This document shows, piece by piece, positions 26,046 to 37,376 of a stretch of DNA of 64,000 nt. A program made the translations under genes and the position numbers. The notes beneath the pieces are model-generated. The model was not told the origin of the DNA and ran no database searches. It saw only the letters and a program-made list of their open reading frames with translations. How positions within the stretch are numbered: the stretch's first letter is position 1; each line of letters starts with the position of its first letter. The stretch is from positions 2,914,001-2,978,000 of the forward strand of contig NZ_AP029023.1 in assembly GCF_037076555.1 (NCBI RefSeq), written 5' to 3'. Source of the DNA: Methylophilus sp. DW102. GTDB taxonomy: Bacteria > Pseudomonadota > Gammaproteobacteria > Burkholderiales > Methylophilaceae.

Positions 26046-29000
26046 ATTCAGCGCGCGGACGGCGCAGGTCGGAAAACAGCGGGAACAACAAAGGCAACAA
26101 CAACAGTGTGAACAAGGTCGCGGTAATTAACCCACCGACAATCACCACCGCAAACGGCCGCTGGGTTTCGGAGCCAATGCCATGCGAGAGCGCCGCTGGC
26201 ATCAAGCCCAACCCGGCCATCAAGGCCGTCATCAATATCGGGCGCAAGCGGGCAACTGCGCCTTCAATCACCGATTCCGACAGCTCTCTGCCTTCGCGCA
26301 TCAAACTCTTGATCTGCTCGACCATGATCACCCCGTTTTGCACCGAAATGCCGGCCAGCGCAATAAAACCGACGGCGGCAGACACGGACAAATGCAGTCC
26401 GGCCACGGCCAGTCCGGCCAGGCCGCCCACCAGCGTAAATGGAATCATCAGCAACACTAGCAAAGCATTTTTGACCGACTTGAATGCCCAAAACAGCAAG
26501 ATAAAAATCAACAACACAGACAAGGGCACAATTACCATCAGCCGCTTCATGGCCCGTTGCTGGTTTTCAAATTGCCCGCCCCAGGTCATGCTGTAGCCAG
26601 GCGGTAGCTTGACCTGTGCCTTGACCTGTTGCATGGCTTCTTGCACAAAGCTGCCCTGATCGCGGTCTGTAATATTGGCTTTGATCGAGACAATACGCGA
26701 GCCTGATTCGCGGCTGACACGTGAAGCCCCTTCCTTGATGGTCACCTCGGCTACCTCGCTGAGCGGGATGCTGCCGTTTCCATTTGGCAAGGCAATCGGT
26801 AACTCGTCAATATCATCCACAGAATCGCGGAAAGGCCTGTCCAGCCTTAAAGTGACATCAAAATGCCGGTCGCCATCGTAAAATGTGTTCGCCGGATTGC
26901 CAGCCAACGCGGTTTGTACCGTATTGTTAACATCGCCCGCCATCAGGCCATAGCGCGATAATTGGGCACGATTAAGCGTGATATCTAGCTCAGAGTTGCC
27001 TGAAATGCGGACTGCCGCCACATCGGTTGCGCCACGCACGTGATTAATGACATCGACCACCTCTGCCGCTTTCTGCTCGAGAATCGTTAAATCCGGGCCG
27101 AAAATCTTGACTGCAATTTCACCTTTCACGCCAGACAACGCCTCTTCCACACTGTCCTGAATCACTTGCGAAAAGTTGGTGGGCACGCCCGGAATCTCGT
27201 GGATACGGCGCGACATATCCTTGATCAGCGATTCCTTATCGGCAAACTTCCATTCGCTGTGCGGCTTAAGATCAGCCAGAATCTCCATGTGGTAGGGGCC
27301 CTTAGGGTCGGTACCGTCATCTGGCCGTCCGACATGCGACACCACCAACCTCACCTCTTGGTAGCTATTCAGAATCTTGCGGATTTCTCGCTCGATCTCT
27401 TTAGTTTTTTCCAGGCCAGCCGAGGGTGGCAGATCAACGGTGAGCCAGATATTGCCTTCATCCAGCTTGGGGAGGAATTCAGAGCCTAACATGGGCGCAG
27501 AGAGCACGGATATAACTAAAATGCCGCCGGATACGATGACCACCCATACGCGGCATTTGCGGGTTTTAAGCAAAATATGCCGATAGGCATTTTGCAAGCT
27601 TTGCATCCAGTGGCTGTGTTTTTCCGCCATATCCTCACGCTTCATGGTGTATGACAACAAGGCTGGCACCAGCGTCAAGGTCAGGATAATGGCGCCCAGC
27701 AAGGCAAAACTCAAGGTGAATGCCATTGGCGAGAAAATTTTTCCTTCTACGCGTTGAAAGGTAAAAATCGGCAAAAAGGCAGTGATGATGATGGCTTTGG
27801 AGAACAGAATCGGGTGCCCCATATCAATCGCCGTGCTTTTAAGCGTCTGCATGCGCCAGGCCAGCCCCATATTGCCTTGTGTTTTATCCACCTCAGCCAC
27901 CGCCAGGCGCACCATCAGCGCCTCTACCAGCACCACTGCACTATCAATAATAATGCCAAAGTCTACCGCCCCGAGCGAAATCAGGTTGGCGGAGACGCCG
28001 CGTAAATCCATGACAATAAAGGCAAATAACAGGGATAACGGAATCACCGAAGCCACAATCAGGGCGGCGCGCCAGTTGCGCAAAAACACTACCAGAATCG
28101 TCACCACCAGTAACGCGCCGACAATCAGGTTTTCTGCCACGGTATGCACGGTGTGGTGAACGAGGCCGGTGCGGTCATAAAAAGGCACGATTTTGACGCC
28201 GGGCGGCAGGGTCTGATTGACCAGATCCACCTTCTCGCGCAAGGCGTCGATCACTTTGGCGGCATTCTGGCCCTTGGTCATCAGCACGATGCCTTCAATA
28301 ATGTCATCCTGCTGATTAAAGGAAACGATGCCTGAACGGGGGCGATCACCAATCACCACCTGACCAAGGTCGCTGACCAGAATCGGCTTGCCATCCCGCG
28401 TATCAACCACGGATTGCGCAATATCATCCAGACTGCGAAACAGGCCGATGCCACGCACCACCAGCGACTCGTCGCCTCTGTGCATGAGTCCGCCACCCAC
28501 GTTACTGCTGTTGTTGCTGACCGCCTGGTTAACCTGATCAATACTCACATCAAACTTTTTCAAGCGGTAAGGATCCAGCTTGATTTGGTATTCCTTGACC
28601 GTCCCGCCAAAACTGGTGATATCGGCCACCCCTGGCACCATGCGCAGTTGCGGGATAATTTTCCAGTCCTGGATAGCGCGGATTTCGCGTTGCGGCATTT
28701 CTGCCGGCGCTTCAACCAAATAGCGGTAAACCTCCCCCACCGCCGTCGTCAGCGGTGCCAGCGTGGGTTGCAAGCCGATGGGCAAGCTCACCCCTTGTAA
28801 ACGCTCTAACACCTGCTGCCGCGCAAAATAATCTTGCGTGCGCTCGGCAAAAGTGAGGGTGACCACGGAGAGCCCGGTAATAGACACCGAACGGATTTGT
28901 GCCAGTCCAGGTACCCCGCTCATCCCATGCTCAATCGGCAGTGAAACAACGCGCTCGACCTCTTCTGGCGCCATACCTGGTGATTGTGTGACGATAATCA

Positions 29001-29139
29001 CGTGCACATCTTCAACATCGGGGAACGCTTCAATTGGCAGGTTTTGCACGGCAAACCAGCCAAAAATCATGAGCACAACCGCGCCAATCAGCAGAAAGAC
29101 ACGCTGTTGCAGTGAGAAGGTGATCAAGCCTTTTAACAT
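26044..29139 (-). CDS. czcA: CzcA/CusA-family heavy-metal RND efflux pump
   Basis: Inner-membrane proton-driven pump of the heavy-metal efflux RND group, 1031 aa. The twelve-segment topology opens with LLIGAVVLMIFGWFAV. The family proton-relay motif DFGIIIDSAVVLVEA sits in the fourth membrane segment. The periplasmic region contains FSQVIQDSVEEALSGVKGEIAVKIFG, closer to CzcA-like than CusA-like proteins. The metal (Zn/Co/Cd/Ni or Cu/Ag) cannot be fixed from what I see. It starts 3 bases after czcB. Confidence 0.93.
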   Translation of the reverse strand: MLKGLITFSLQQRVFLLIGAVVLMIFGWFAVQNLPIEAFPDVEDVHVIIVTQSPGMAPEEVERVVSLPIEHGMSGVPGLAQIRSVSITGLSVVTLTFAERTQDYFARQQVLERLQGVSLPIGLQPTLAPLTTAVGEVYRYLVEAPAEMPQREIRAIQDWKIIPQLRMVPGVADITSFGGTVKEYQIKLDPYRLKKFDVSIDQVNQAVSNNSSNVGGGLMHRGDESLVVRGIGLFRSLDDIAQSVVDTRDGKPILVSDLGQVVIGDRPRSGIVSFNQQDDIIEGIVLMTKGQNAAKVIDALREKVDLVNQTLPPGVKIVPFYDRTGLVHHTVHTVAENLIVGALLVVTILVVFLRNWRAALIVASVIPLSLLFAFIVMDLRGVSANLISLGAVDFGIIIDSAVVLVEALMVRLAVAEVDKTQGNMGLAWRMQTLKSTAIDMGHPILFSKAIIITAFLPIFTFQRVEGKIFSPMAFTLSFALLGAIILTLTLVPALLSYTMKREDMAEKHSHWMQSLQNAYRHILLKTRKCRVWVVIVSGGILVISVLSAPMLGSEFLPKLDEGNIWLTVDLPPSAGLEKTKEIEREIRKILNSYQEVRLVVSHVGRPDDGTDPKGPYHMEILADLKPHSEWKFADKESLIKDMSRRIHEIPGVPTNFSQVIQDSVEEALSGVKGEIAVKIFGPDLTILEQKAAEVVDVINHVRGATDVAAVRISGNSELDITLNRAQLSRYGLMAGDVNNTVQTALAGNPANTFYDGDRHFDVTLRLDRPFRDSVDDIDELPIALPNGNGSIPLSEVAEVTIKEGASRVSRESGSRIVSIKANITDRDQGSFVQEAMQQVKAQVKLPPGYSMTWGGQFENQQRAMKRLMVIVPLSVLLIFILLFWAFKSVKNALLVLLMIPFTLVGGLAGLAVAGLHLSVSAAVGFIALAGISVQNGVIMVEQIKSLMREGRELSESVIEGAVARLRPILMTALMAGLGLMPAALSHGIGSETQRPFAVVIVGGLITATLFTLLLLPLLFPLFSDLRRPRAE

Positions 29140-29142
29140 CGC

Positions 29143-30303
29143 CTATTTACTCACGGACAAATCTGAATTGAGCAGAATGGCACCGCTGGTCACGATGCGC
29201 TCACCAGGGTTTAAGCCGGTTTTCACGGTGGCATATTCCCGCCGCTGTAAATCCAGTACGACTTTACGCTTGCTAAAATGCAAGGGCTGCTCTTCTACAA
29301 AGACATAGCTGTAGAGTCCCTCGGTAATCAGGGCACTGTTGGGCACGCGGATAACACGATGCTGGCTGGTATCCAGCGGCGTAATCCGCGCATACATTTC
29401 TGGTTTGAGCTTGCCTTTGCTGTCGAGCAGGCAACGCACAGGAATCCGGCGCGTGGTCGGGTCTACCATGATGCCTATTGTTTTAATTTCGCCGTCAAAC
29501 ACCTCGTCAGGATAGGCATCCACCTGGACACTGAGCTTTTGCCCTTGCGAAATCCGGCTCAAGTCCCGCTCTGGCAAATCGATACTGGCCCAGACATGGC
29601 TGGGATCCGTGATCAAAAACAAAGGATCTGCCGCATCGGGGCGGACCTCGCTGCCGGGATTCACTTTGCGGTCAACCACCACCCCCGCGATTGGCGAGCG
29701 CACGACATAGCGATCACTGGCCCCCGTCGACACCCGCAGGTTTTTCAACCTCGCCATCGCGCGCTCATGTTCTGCACGCGCACTCGCCCAGTCCGCCTGT
29801 GCGACTTCCATGTCTTTTCTGGCCAGCACGCCGCCCTCTACCAGCATGCGGCTACGCTCCAGCGCCTGTTGTTTGAGTCCCAAATCTGCCTGTGCTTTGC
29901 CCACATCCGCGACCGCTGCCCCCACATCCGGCGAGTCCATCACCAGCAAGGGCTGACCGGTTTTCACAGCTTCGCCTATTTGTGCCTGAATATTCAGCGC
30001 TCGTCCGGCCACTGGCGAATACACCCGTGCTGTCCGGTTTTCATCAAACACAATCTTGCCGTTGAGGGGCTCGGTCACCGGCACCGGGATCTCGGTGACG
30101 GGTTCAATTTTGAGACTGTTTAATTGTGGCGAACCCGGCGTCAGTACAATCTGGTTGGCAGGCTGCGCGGGCACGCGGGCATTTTTGTCTGCCGCCATGG
30201 CTGAAGCCATGCAAACCCCTATCGCGCACAAGATAAATACGAACTGGCGCATCGCCTTGACGGTAGCAGGAGGGGAAGCCATGGAAGTGAATGAGCGCAT
30301 CAT
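29143..30303 (-). CDS. czcB: CzcB-type periplasmic adaptor of the RND pump
   Basis: Membrane fusion protein joining CzcA and CzcC. The longest frame begins with a TTG at 30324 inside czcC; I prefer ATG 30303, which leaves a 4-base gap. A membrane/signal segment is in MRQFVFILCAIGVCMASAMA. It is followed by a lipoyl domain (RVYSPVAGRALNIQAQIGEAVKTGQPLL), a helical hairpin (KQALERSRMLVEGGVLARKD) and a beta-barrel with VVVDRKVNPGSEV. No His-rich metal-binding tail is present, unlike classic CzcB. Confidence 0.88.
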   Translation of the reverse strand: MMRSFTSMASPPATVKAMRQFVFILCAIGVCMASAMAADKNARVPAQPANQIVLTPGSPQLNSLKIEPVTEIPVPVTEPLNGKIVFDENRTARVYSPVAGRALNIQAQIGEAVKTGQPLLVMDSPDVGAAVADVGKAQADLGLKQQALERSRMLVEGGVLARKDMEVAQADWASARAEHERAMARLKNLRVSTGASDRYVVRSPIAGVVVDRKVNPGSEVRPDAADPLFLITDPSHVWASIDLPERDLSRISQGQKLSVQVDAYPDEVFDGEIKTIGIMVDPTTRRIPVRCLLDSKGKLKPEMYARITPLDTSQHRVIRVPNSALITEGLYSYVFVEEQPLHFSKRKVVLDLQRREYATVKTGLNPGERIVTSGAILLNSDLSVSK

Positions 30304-30307
30304 AAAA

Positions 30308-31636
30308 TTATTCTTGATAGACAAATGCCTGGCGGGTGGCCGCTAACCAGGCGGATAGGGACTTGGCATAATCAGCCTTGACGCTGACTGCCTCTAGTTG
30401 GAGCGTGCGTAAAATACGTCTGGCATCGAGCAGATCCATGACATTCATGGCGCCATGCTTGTAGGCAAACTCTGCCGCGTCTGCTGCATTTTGCGCTTCC
30501 CGCAGAATGCTCTGGTCAAAACGTCGATTTTTATCAATCGCGGCATCCAAATCTGCTTTGGCCTGTCTCATTTCGGCAATCGCCGCCGCCTGCACTCGCT
30601 CTCTGGCCTCGATTGCACTGGTATAGCCAACTTCAGCCCGTGCGGCCTCGCCCTCATACTGATAATTGGTAAACAAGGGAATGCTCAATGAAGCGCCTAT
30701 GGTATCTGGTGCCGATCCAGGCTCCTGCCCAGGAAAATGCTGGTAAGCAAACGACCAGGTAAAATCTCTGACCTTGAGCGACTCTGCAAGCTTTCTGGTC
30801 TGCTGAGCCTGCTCCATGCGCGCTTCAGCCGCCTTCACATCCGGACGTTGTGGTAACCAGCCAGTGTCTTTCTCAGCCGCTGGATTGGCCGATGGCTCTG
30901 CAATCAGGGCGGGCCAGGGGTCCGTCACACGGAGCTTGCTCGCGTCCTGATCCTTGCCAAGCAAGTAAGCCAGCATGGCTTGCGCTTTTTGCACAGTAGC
31001 CTCTGCCTGGCGCAAATCATTGCTGGCCCGCAGGGCATCTACCCGGATGCGCGCTACATCCGCCGACGCCACATCGCCTGCTTTCAGACGCAATTGCGCT
31101 GCCTGCAGTGTTTTCTCATAACTACTGACATTCGCCTGCTGAATGAGCAGACTTTCCTGGGCAAGTTTGAGATCAAAATAGGCATTGGCCATGGCCAACG
31201 CCTGTTGACGATAGGTTTCCCCCAGGTCGAGCCGGCTCGCTTTGACCGCACTTTCCGCCACGGCAGAACGCAGTGCCCGCTTGTCACCACGCTCATACAA
31301 CTGAGTGACCTGCACCGCCGAGTTATAGGTTTGATCCAACAGGTCTCGTTTGCCGTTTTGGTTTTTATTGCCTTGGCCGCGATTGAGGTTGAGACTGGAA
31401 AGGCCGAGTGACAAGACCGGGTTTGGTTTTTGGCCAGCAATCAGGGTATCGGCTTCTGCACTTTCAATCGCCCGCTTGGCAGCAAGCAGATCACGGTTAT
31501 TGCCTGCAAACACAAGTTCCGCCTGTTGCAGGCTAAGCTGGTCCCATGCAACTGCTGGAGCGACACCGGAATCCGCAATCGCCTCAAAACAGACCATCAG
31601 CAACACGCAAAGCCAGCCCTGCTGACGCCTCAACAT
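30308..31636 (-). CDS. czcC: CzcC-type outer membrane channel
   Basis: TolC-family outer-membrane component, first gene of czcCBA. I chose ATG 31636: AGGTG lies 5-9 bases upstream, and the product then begins with a clean signal peptide (MLRRQQGWLCVLLMVCFEAI). An earlier GTG/ATG pair at 31660/31657 is possible. The two repeats of long helices are visible (QLYERGDKRALRSAVAESAV and EARERVQAAAIAEMRQAKAD). About 442 aa, typical. Divergent from nudB across about 150 bases in which I see no clear metal-regulator operator. Confidence 0.88.
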   Translation of the reverse strand: MLRRQQGWLCVLLMVCFEAIADSGVAPAVAWDQLSLQQAELVFAGNNRDLLAAKRAIESAEADTLIAGQKPNPVLSLGLSSLNLNRGQGNKNQNGKRDLLDQTYNSAVQVTQLYERGDKRALRSAVAESAVKASRLDLGETYRQQALAMANAYFDLKLAQESLLIQQANVSSYEKTLQAAQLRLKAGDVASADVARIRVDALRASNDLRQAEATVQKAQAMLAYLLGKDQDASKLRVTDPWPALIAEPSANPAAEKDTGWLPQRPDVKAAEARMEQAQQTRKLAESLKVRDFTWSFAYQHFPGQEPGSAPDTIGASLSIPLFTNYQYEGEAARAEVGYTSAIEARERVQAAAIAEMRQAKADLDAAIDKNRRFDQSILREAQNAADAAEFAYKHGAMNVMDLLDARRILRTLQLEAVSVKADYAKSLSAWLAATRQAFVYQE

Positions 31637-31813
31637 AACACCTATCCCTGTGCTCATCACTTAAATTTTTATGGTATACACCTGATTATCCTTATCATAG
31701 TAGGCTTATCTGCTTACGACAATCTTTCACTGAACGCATCCTGACAAAAAAGAGTCTATTGTAAACACCGACAGCCATGGACAAGGCCGCGGGCTTTATA
31801 GACAATCCTCCTT

Positions 31814-32269
31814 ATGACACAACATTTCAAGATTCCCGTTTCCGCATTGGTGTTGATTCATACGCCAGATTTGCAAGTACTGTTGATGGAGCGTACGGAC
31901 AAACCGGGATACTGGCAGTCAGTGACCGGGAGCATAGAAGCAGAAGAATCGCCCTATCAGGCAGCGATCCGCGAAGTGCGGGAAGAAACCGGCCTGGACG
32001 CGCTGGCTTACGACTTTGAAGATTGGCACGCCAGCAATGTGTATGAAATCTATCCGCATTGGCGTCACCGATATGCGCCCGGCGTCATGCAAAACACCGA
32101 GCACCTGTTTGGCTTGTGTCTGCCAGAGCCTCAGCCAGTCACGCTGGCGCCAGACGAACACACGCGCTATGAATGGGTGGACTGGCGGCAAGCGGCTAAA
32201 AAAGTCTTCAGCTGGACCAATGTGGATGCCCTTAAACGGCTGGGCGAAAAACACCGTTTAACACTGTAA
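31814..32269 (+). CDS. nudB: Dihydroneopterin triphosphate diphosphatase (Nudix)
   Basis: Nudix hydrolase that removes pyrophosphate from dihydroneopterin triphosphate in folate synthesis. The Nudix box is complete: G-SIEAEE-SPYQAAI-REVREETGL (Gly, then the REVxEE core). WEVxYxHWRHRYAPGV-like sequence after the box (IYPHWRHRYAPGVMQNTEHLF) matches NudB proteins. 151 aa, normal length. Confidence 0.9.
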   Translation: MTQHFKIPVSALVLIHTPDLQVLLMERTDKPGYWQSVTGSIEAEESPYQAAIREVREETGLDALAYDFEDWHASNVYEIYPHWRHRYAPGVMQNTEHLFGLCLPEPQPVTLAPDEHTRYEWVDWRQAAKKVFSWTNVDALKRLGEKHRLTL

Positions 32270-32332
32270 TTGCCAGCTTTGCAATTGGGATAAATCCACA
32301 TCGGTTGTAAAATAGCGTTTTACCCTCAACTA

Positions 32333-33442
32333 ATGGCTATGACCATGCAAACCGCCACTATCAAATTTGAAAAGTTCCAGTCGGCCAAAGACGATGACTG
32401 TCAGGCCCGTATTCTGGCTGCCCGCGAAAAGCTGGGTAAGCGACTGGTGATTCTGGGCCACCATTACCAGCACGAGAGTGTTTACCGCCATGCGGATTAC
32501 TCTGGTGACTCACTGAAACTGTCTAAATATTGTGACAGCCTGGATGCAGAATACATCGTCTTTCTGGGTGTGCATTTCATGGCCGAGGTGGCTGACATCT
32601 TGAGCCGCCCGGATCAGGTCGTGATCTTGCCAGACTTGGCCGCAGGCTGCTCCATGGCAGACATGGCCAATCTGGCCAAAGTTGAGCGTAGCTATCGCGA
32701 ACTCAGCAAAGTCCTTAATTTTGATGAGACCATCACACCGGTCACTTATATCAATTCCGCGGCGGACCTGAAAGCCTTCTGTGGTGAACATGGCGGCATT
32801 GTGTGCACCAGCACCAACGCCCCCAAAATCCTGGAGTGGGGCTTCAGCCAGCGCGAAAAAATCCTGTTCTTCCCGGATCAGCATCTGGGCCGTTGGAGCG
32901 GCTACAAAATGGGTATCCCATTAGAGCAAATGCCCGTCTGGGACCCAGACCTGCCCATGGGCGGCTTGACCGAACAGCAAATCAAAGACGCAAAAATCCT
33001 GCTGTGGAAAGGTCATTGCTCAGTACACCAGATGTTCCGCAAACAGAATATCGACCAGTTCCGTGCCCAGCATCCAGATGGCAAAGTCATTTCTCACCCG
33101 GAAACGGCGTTTGAGGTCTGCATCAACTCAGATTATGTCGGTTCTACAGAATACATCTTGCGTACCGTGAGTGAAGCCGAGCCTGGGACGAAATGGCTGG
33201 TAGGCACCGAATTGAACCTGGTCACACGCCTGGCCGAAGAAATGAAACCGCAAAACAAGCTGGTACAGTTCATGAGTCATGTGGTTTGCGAATGCTCAAC
33301 CATGGCACGTATTGACCCGCAACACCTGGCCTGGTGCCTGGAAAACCTGGCCGAAGGCAATGTGGTCAACCAGATTAAAGTGCCCGCGCATGAAGCGAAA
33401 CTGGCCAAACTCACACTGGATAGAATGCTGGCCGTTTCCTGA
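32333..33442 (+). CDS. nadA: Quinolinate synthase A
   Basis: Iron-sulfur enzyme that makes quinolinate from iminoaspartate and dihydroxyacetone phosphate for NAD. 369 aa. Likely cluster ligands are Cys106 (DLAAGCSMADM), Cys229 (KGHCSVHQMF) and the Cys pair 319/321 (VVCECSTMAR). The early motif ILGHHYQHESVYRHAD is characteristic. ATGs at 32333, 32339 and 32345 are all possible starts. It ends in a TGATG overlap with the HIT gene. Confidence 0.97.
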   Translation: MAMTMQTATIKFEKFQSAKDDDCQARILAAREKLGKRLVILGHHYQHESVYRHADYSGDSLKLSKYCDSLDAEYIVFLGVHFMAEVADILSRPDQVVILPDLAAGCSMADMANLAKVERSYRELSKVLNFDETITPVTYINSAADLKAFCGEHGGIVCTSTNAPKILEWGFSQREKILFFPDQHLGRWSGYKMGIPLEQMPVWDPDLPMGGLTEQQIKDAKILLWKGHCSVHQMFRKQNIDQFRAQHPDGKVISHPETAFEVCINSDYVGSTEYILRTVSEAEPGTKWLVGTELNLVTRLAEEMKPQNKLVQFMSHVVCECSTMARIDPQHLAWCLENLAEGNVVNQIKVPAHEAKLAKLTLDRMLAVS

Positions 33443-33870
33443 TGCGTGATTGCCCGCTGTGCCAACCAACCCCCTACGACTTGCTATGGCAGGATGATTT
33501 TTGCCGGGTAGTGTTATTGCACGACGCAGATTACCCTGCCTATTGCCGGGTGGAATTAATTGCACACGTCAAAGAAATGACCGACCTGCCTCCCGCAGCG
33601 CGAGCGCGCACCATGAAAGTCGTGTTTGCTGTCGAAACTGCACTGCGGGAAGTCATACAACCGGATAAAATCAACCTGGCTAGCCTGGGTAATAAAACGC
33701 CGCATATGCACTGGCATCTGTTGCCAAGATTCGAGAGTGACAAACACTTTCCGAATAGCCACTGGGGCAGCGCTATGCGGGATTCCGAGAGTCGGCCACT
33801 GCAACAAGACCAAAGAGACAGGCTACAACAGTTAGTGATCGAACGCGTGGAATGTGCCTTAAATTCGTAA
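33442..33870 (+). CDS. HIT-family hydrolase
   Basis: Histidine-triad nucleotide-binding protein, 142 aa. The triad is HMHWHLLPRF (His-x-His-x-His) near residue 93. An N-terminal CPLC pair, as in some HIT proteins, may bind zinc. Translationally coupled to nadA through TGATG. The specific substrate is unknown. Confidence 0.92.
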   Translation: MRDCPLCQPTPYDLLWQDDFCRVVLLHDADYPAYCRVELIAHVKEMTDLPPAARARTMKVVFAVETALREVIQPDKINLASLGNKTPHMHWHLLPRFESDKHFPNSHWGSAMRDSESRPLQQDQRDRLQQLVIERVECALNS

Positions 33871-33905
33871 TCAATATAGGCTGAAGTGGCGGCTGATCAT
33901 GGTCG

Positions 33906-33936
33906 CAAAAAAAGGGGCTTTCAAAAGCCCCTTTTT
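33906..33936. terminator. Bidirectional terminator between the HIT gene and hemB
   Basis: The stem AAAGGGGCTT/AAGCCCCTTT with a short TCAA loop is flanked by A and T runs on the two sides. It ends both convergent transcripts. Confidence 0.9.
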
Positions 33937-33948
33937 ACTTTTAGACCC

Positions 33949-34971
<1,023 letters not shown>

Positions 34972-35060
34972 TCAAATTGCTTGTGCTTTCAATCATTGCG
35001 CCTGATTTGGATACGCTCATGCAGGGCATACCTTTGCACTCACGCTATTTAAAACTTCTC

Positions 35061-35849
35061 CTAACCAAAGACCCTGGCGAGTTCTGCACCTGGATCCTCT
35101 TGCCGCATAAATGCTTCGCCGACCAAAAAGCCATTCACATGATGGCTGCGCATCAAAGCCACATCTTCTGGTGTGAAAATGCCAGACTCTGTGACGACGA
35201 AACGGTCTTCCGGCATGTTCTCGAGCAGGTCGAGCGTGGTTTGCAAGGTGACATCGAACGTGCGCAAATTGCGGTTGTTGATTCCCAGTAGCGGCGTTTC
35301 CAGTTGCAGCGCGAGTTCAAGCTCATCCGCGTCATGGACTTCGACGAGTACCGCCATGCCCAGATTGTGGGCCGTCAGCTCCAGTTCCTGCATTTGTGAC
35401 AGTTCGAGAGCAGCCACGATGAGCAACACGCAGTCAGCGCCCATGGCTCGGGCTTCGTAAATCTGATAAGGATCTATCATGAAATCCTTGCGCAACACGG
35501 GCAATTTGCAGGCCGCGCGCGCTTGCTGAAGGTAGGCAGCAGATCCCTGAAAATATTGCTCGTCAGTCAGTACCGATAAACAGGCCGCGCCGCCTTTTTC
35601 ATAGCTTTTAGCAATGGCGGCCGGATTAAAGTCAGCACGGATGATGCCTTTGGACGGGCTGGCTTTTTTAATTTCAGCAATCACGGCAGGTTTATCTGCA
35701 TCCACCTTTTTAACAATGTTGCCGATAAAGTCACGGCAATCCGGCTGACTCAGCGCTTCATCACGTATCGCATCCAATGACTTGCTGGCTTGCGCTTTGC
35801 TGATTTCTTCACGTTTGGTCGCTAAAATTTTATTTAAAATATCGGACAT
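35061..35849 (-). CDS. trpC: Indole-3-glycerol-phosphate synthase
   Basis: TIM-barrel enzyme of tryptophan synthesis, 262 aa from ATG 35849 ([16 protein letters not shown]). Catalytic motifs are [35 protein letters not shown] and [12 protein letters not shown]. It is monofunctional, not fused to TrpF. It follows trpD, but separated from it by a lipoprotein gene. Confidence 0.96.
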   Translation of the reverse strand: MSDILNKILATKREEISKAQASKSLDAIRDEALSQPDCRDFIGNIVKKVDADKPAVIAEIKKASPSKGIIRADFNPAAIAKSYEKGGAACLSVLTDEQYFQGSAAYLQQARAACKLPVLRKDFMIDPYQIYEARAMGADCVLLIVAALELSQMQELELTAHNLGMAVLVEVHDADELELALQLETPLLGINNRNLRTFDVTLQTTLDLLENMPEDRFVVTESGIFTPEDVALMRSHHVNGFLVGEAFMRQEDPGAELARVFG

Positions 35850-35865
35850 AATCTGCTCGCATGCC

Positions 35866-36354
35866 TTATTCGTAAGTGTGATTTTGATGTTTGATCCAGC
35901 CATGCTGGTGGCCCTGCGGGTCATGATGCGTCCAGTGCATAATGCCGCCTTTGGGGTTATAAATATATTCGCCTTTAAAACTGATCTGATCCCCTATGTT
36001 CAGGTTTTCTACTCTGGGCGCGAGGTCAATATTATGCGCAAATAATAATGTTTGCTCTGGCGACACGCTCACCAGAAACCGCTGGTGCCTGGCACCTTGA
36101 GTGTCATCGGGCAGCAGCTTCTTCACCGTGCCGCTGCCTTCGAGCCAGACATGACTTTGCTTTTGGGCAAACGCCTGCTTAAGCGCCGCATTCTCTTCAG
36201 TGACGAGTCCTGCCGAGAGCGGTTGCAGGTGTAGAGACTGCACCTGCGATTTTACCTCTAGCGCAGACTGTGGCTGATTCAGCGGACTGGACTGCTCTGC
36301 TTGCTGGCAGGCGGCCAGCAGGCAGAATATTGCAATCAGCGCCCCTTGTTTCAT
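35866..36354 (-). CDS. DUF3465 lipoprotein inside the trp operon
   Basis: 162-aa lipoprotein with lipobox L-A-A-C (Cys near residue 16). The C-terminal domain is DUF3465-like: [20 protein letters not shown], then [20 protein letters not shown] and HQHGWIKH. It is His-rich at the end, suggesting metal binding, but the function of the family is unknown. The ATG overlaps the trpD stop (ATGA) and the next gene is trpC, so it is co-transcribed with tryptophan genes. Confidence 0.85.
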   Translation of the reverse strand: MKQGALIAIFCLLAACQQAEQSSPLNQPQSALEVKSQVQSLHLQPLSAGLVTEENAALKQAFAQKQSHVWLEGSGTVKKLLPDDTQGARHQRFLVSVSPEQTLLFAHNIDLAPRVENLNIGDQISFKGEYIYNPKGGIMHWTHHDPQGHQHGWIKHQNHTYE

Positions 36355-37376
36355 GCTGCCTGACTCAAGGCCTTCAATTGTTGCAGTTTACGCAACGCTG
36401 CGCCTGAATCAATCGATTGCGCGGCTTGCGCAATGCCTGATGGCAAGTCGCTTGCCAGGCCAGACACATAAATCGCCGCCCCGGCATTGAGCAAGACGAT
36501 ATCGCGGGCAGGACCTGTTTCGCCTGAGAGCAGGCCTAAGATAATTTCACTCGAATGCTGCGCACTTTCCACATGGATACTGTTTACATCATGCACGGGC
36601 ATGCCAAACTGGGTAGGATTTAAAGTGTATTGACTCACCTGGCCATGCTTGAGCTCGGCCACATAAGTGTCTGCTGAAAAAGAAATTTCATCCATTTCAT
36701 CCGCACTGTGCACCACCATGACATGCTCGCTGCCGAGCTTTTGCAAGGTTTGCGCCAGCAAAGGCACCAGGTCACGGTGAAAAACCCCCATCACCTGACG
36801 CTTGGCGCCGGCCGGATTGGTCATGGGGCCTAACAGGTTGAACATGGTACGCACGCCAAGCTCACGGCGCACCGGTGCGGCGTATTTCATGGCCGCATGG
36901 TGGTTAGGTGCAAACATAAAGCCGATTCCGGCCTCGTTCACGCAGCGCGCCACTTGCTCAGCCGTTAAGCCAATGTTGACGCCCAGTGCTTCCAGCACAT
37001 CGGCAGAACCGCTCTTGGACGAAGCGGCCCGGCCACCATGCTTGGCGATTTTTGCGCCGGCACCAGCCGCCACAAAGGCTGATGCGGTTGACACATTAAA
37101 GGCTTTGTTGGGCGCACCGCCAGTGCCGCAGGTGTCAATTAAATGCGTAGAATCAGTAATTTCTACCTTGCTGGACAGGTCGCGCATCACCTGTGCCGCC
37201 GCGGCGATTTCGGTGACGGTTTCACCCTTGACGCGCAGGGCCGACAAAAAGCCGGCAATCTGGATTTGGGTAAACTCGCCGCTCATGATCTGCTGCATGA
37301 TTTCCAGCATTTCTTCATGCGTGAAATCTGTATGGTCAATCAGGCGCTGTAAGGCGATTTTAGGTGTGATGGCCAT
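36351..37376 (-). CDS. trpD: Anthranilate phosphoribosyltransferase
   Basis: Transfers phosphoribose to anthranilate. 341 aa from ATG 37376; the codon before it is a TTG that is open but unlikely. Motifs are DTCGTGGAPNKAFNVST (PRPP loop) and KHGGRAASSKSGSADVLEALG (anthranilate and phosphate binding). ATGA overlaps both with trpG upstream and with the lipoprotein gene downstream. Confidence 0.96.
   Translation of the reverse strand: MAITPKIALQRLIDHTDFTHEEMLEIMQQIMSGEFTQIQIAGFLSALRVKGETVTEIAAAAQVMRDLSSKVEITDSTHLIDTCGTGGAPNKAFNVSTASAFVAAGAGAKIAKHGGRAASSKSGSADVLEALGVNIGLTAEQVARCVNEAGIGFMFAPNHHAAMKYAAPVRRELGVRTMFNLLGPMTNPAGAKRQVMGVFHRDLVPLLAQTLQKLGSEHVMVVHSADEMDEISFSADTYVAELKHGQVSQYTLNPTQFGMPVHDVNSIHVESAQHSSEIILGLLSGETGPARDIVLLNAGAAIYVSGLASDLPSGIAQAAQSIDSGAALRKLQQLKALSQAA

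Noticed and set aside
29278..30123. 281-residue frame antisense to czcB
   Set aside because: Shadow of czcB codon bias; His/Arg-rich product with no recognisable family.
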